This document shows positions 6,507-6,523 of a stretch of 6,523 nucleotides of DNA, in pieces. The stretch comes from Desulfobacterales bacterium (GTDB lineage Bacteria; Desulfobacterota; Dissulfuribacteria; Dissulfuribacterales; JAMONC01), in assembly GCA_027066725.1 (NCBI GenBank), contig JAMONC010000322.1, positions 1 through 6,523 on the forward strand, written 5' to 3'. The position numbers and the translations under genes were made by a program. A model generated the notes under the pieces. It was given only the letters and a program-made list of their open reading frames with translations, did not search any database and had not been told where the DNA came from. Within the stretch, counting starts at the first letter, position 1; each line of letters starts with the position of its first letter.

Positions 6507-6523
6507 AGGGAGTATATAACGTG
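6507..6523 (+). promoter_or_regulatory. Ribosome binding site and probable GTG start of the next gene
   Basis: AGGGAG (6507-6512) lies 8 bp upstream of a GTG at 6521-6523, where the window ends. The spacing is right for translation initiation, and the gap from the preceding stop is only 57 bp, so a further co-directional gene of the same operon probably starts here. No coding sequence beyond the start codon is visible, so the product is unknown. Confidence 0.45.

Overview
The window is AT-rich (roughly one third G+C by eye) and gene-dense. It looks like an anaerobic Gram-negative bacterium. A PpiD-type periplasmic foldase implies an outer-membrane cell plan. A one-piece homocysteine methyltransferase/MetF fusion, a cytoplasmic REC-PAS-histidine kinase and a CGGC-family cysteine protein together fit an AT-rich Desulfobacterota (Desulfovibrionales-like) genome. 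That placement is inference from gene content, not a match to a known genome.

Layout, left to right. Positions 1-369 (+) hold the C-terminal part of a nitroreductase-family flavoprotein. Convergent with it, only 5 bp away, is a 497-residue response-regulator/PAS/histidine-kinase protein (375-1868, -). A divergent intergenic region (1869-2134) separates the kinase from a small cysteine-rich CGGC-domain protein (2135-2482, +). A 14-bp perfect inverted repeat (2079-2092 and 2504-2517) brackets that small gene, and the right arm is followed at once by a T-rich tract. Next come ppiD (2645-4534, +) and, 48 bp later, a homocysteine S-methyltransferase/methylenetetrahydrofolate reductase fusion (4583-6463, +), probably co-transcribed with ppiD. 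The window ends on a GTG preceded by a good ribosome binding site, probably the start of the next gene.

How the genes fit together: they are mostly housekeeping (redox enzyme, envelope protein folding, methionine and one-carbon metabolism) plus one orphan signalling protein, and no shared pathway links them all. The part that ordinary annotation does not explain is the CGGC gene with its flanking inverted repeat. It could be a small mobile cassette, a transcript whose 5' and 3' ends pair, or a gene with duplicated regulatory sites. I see no CRISPR array, tRNA, rRNA, insertion sequence or recognisable defence system, and no strong evidence for a wholly new system.
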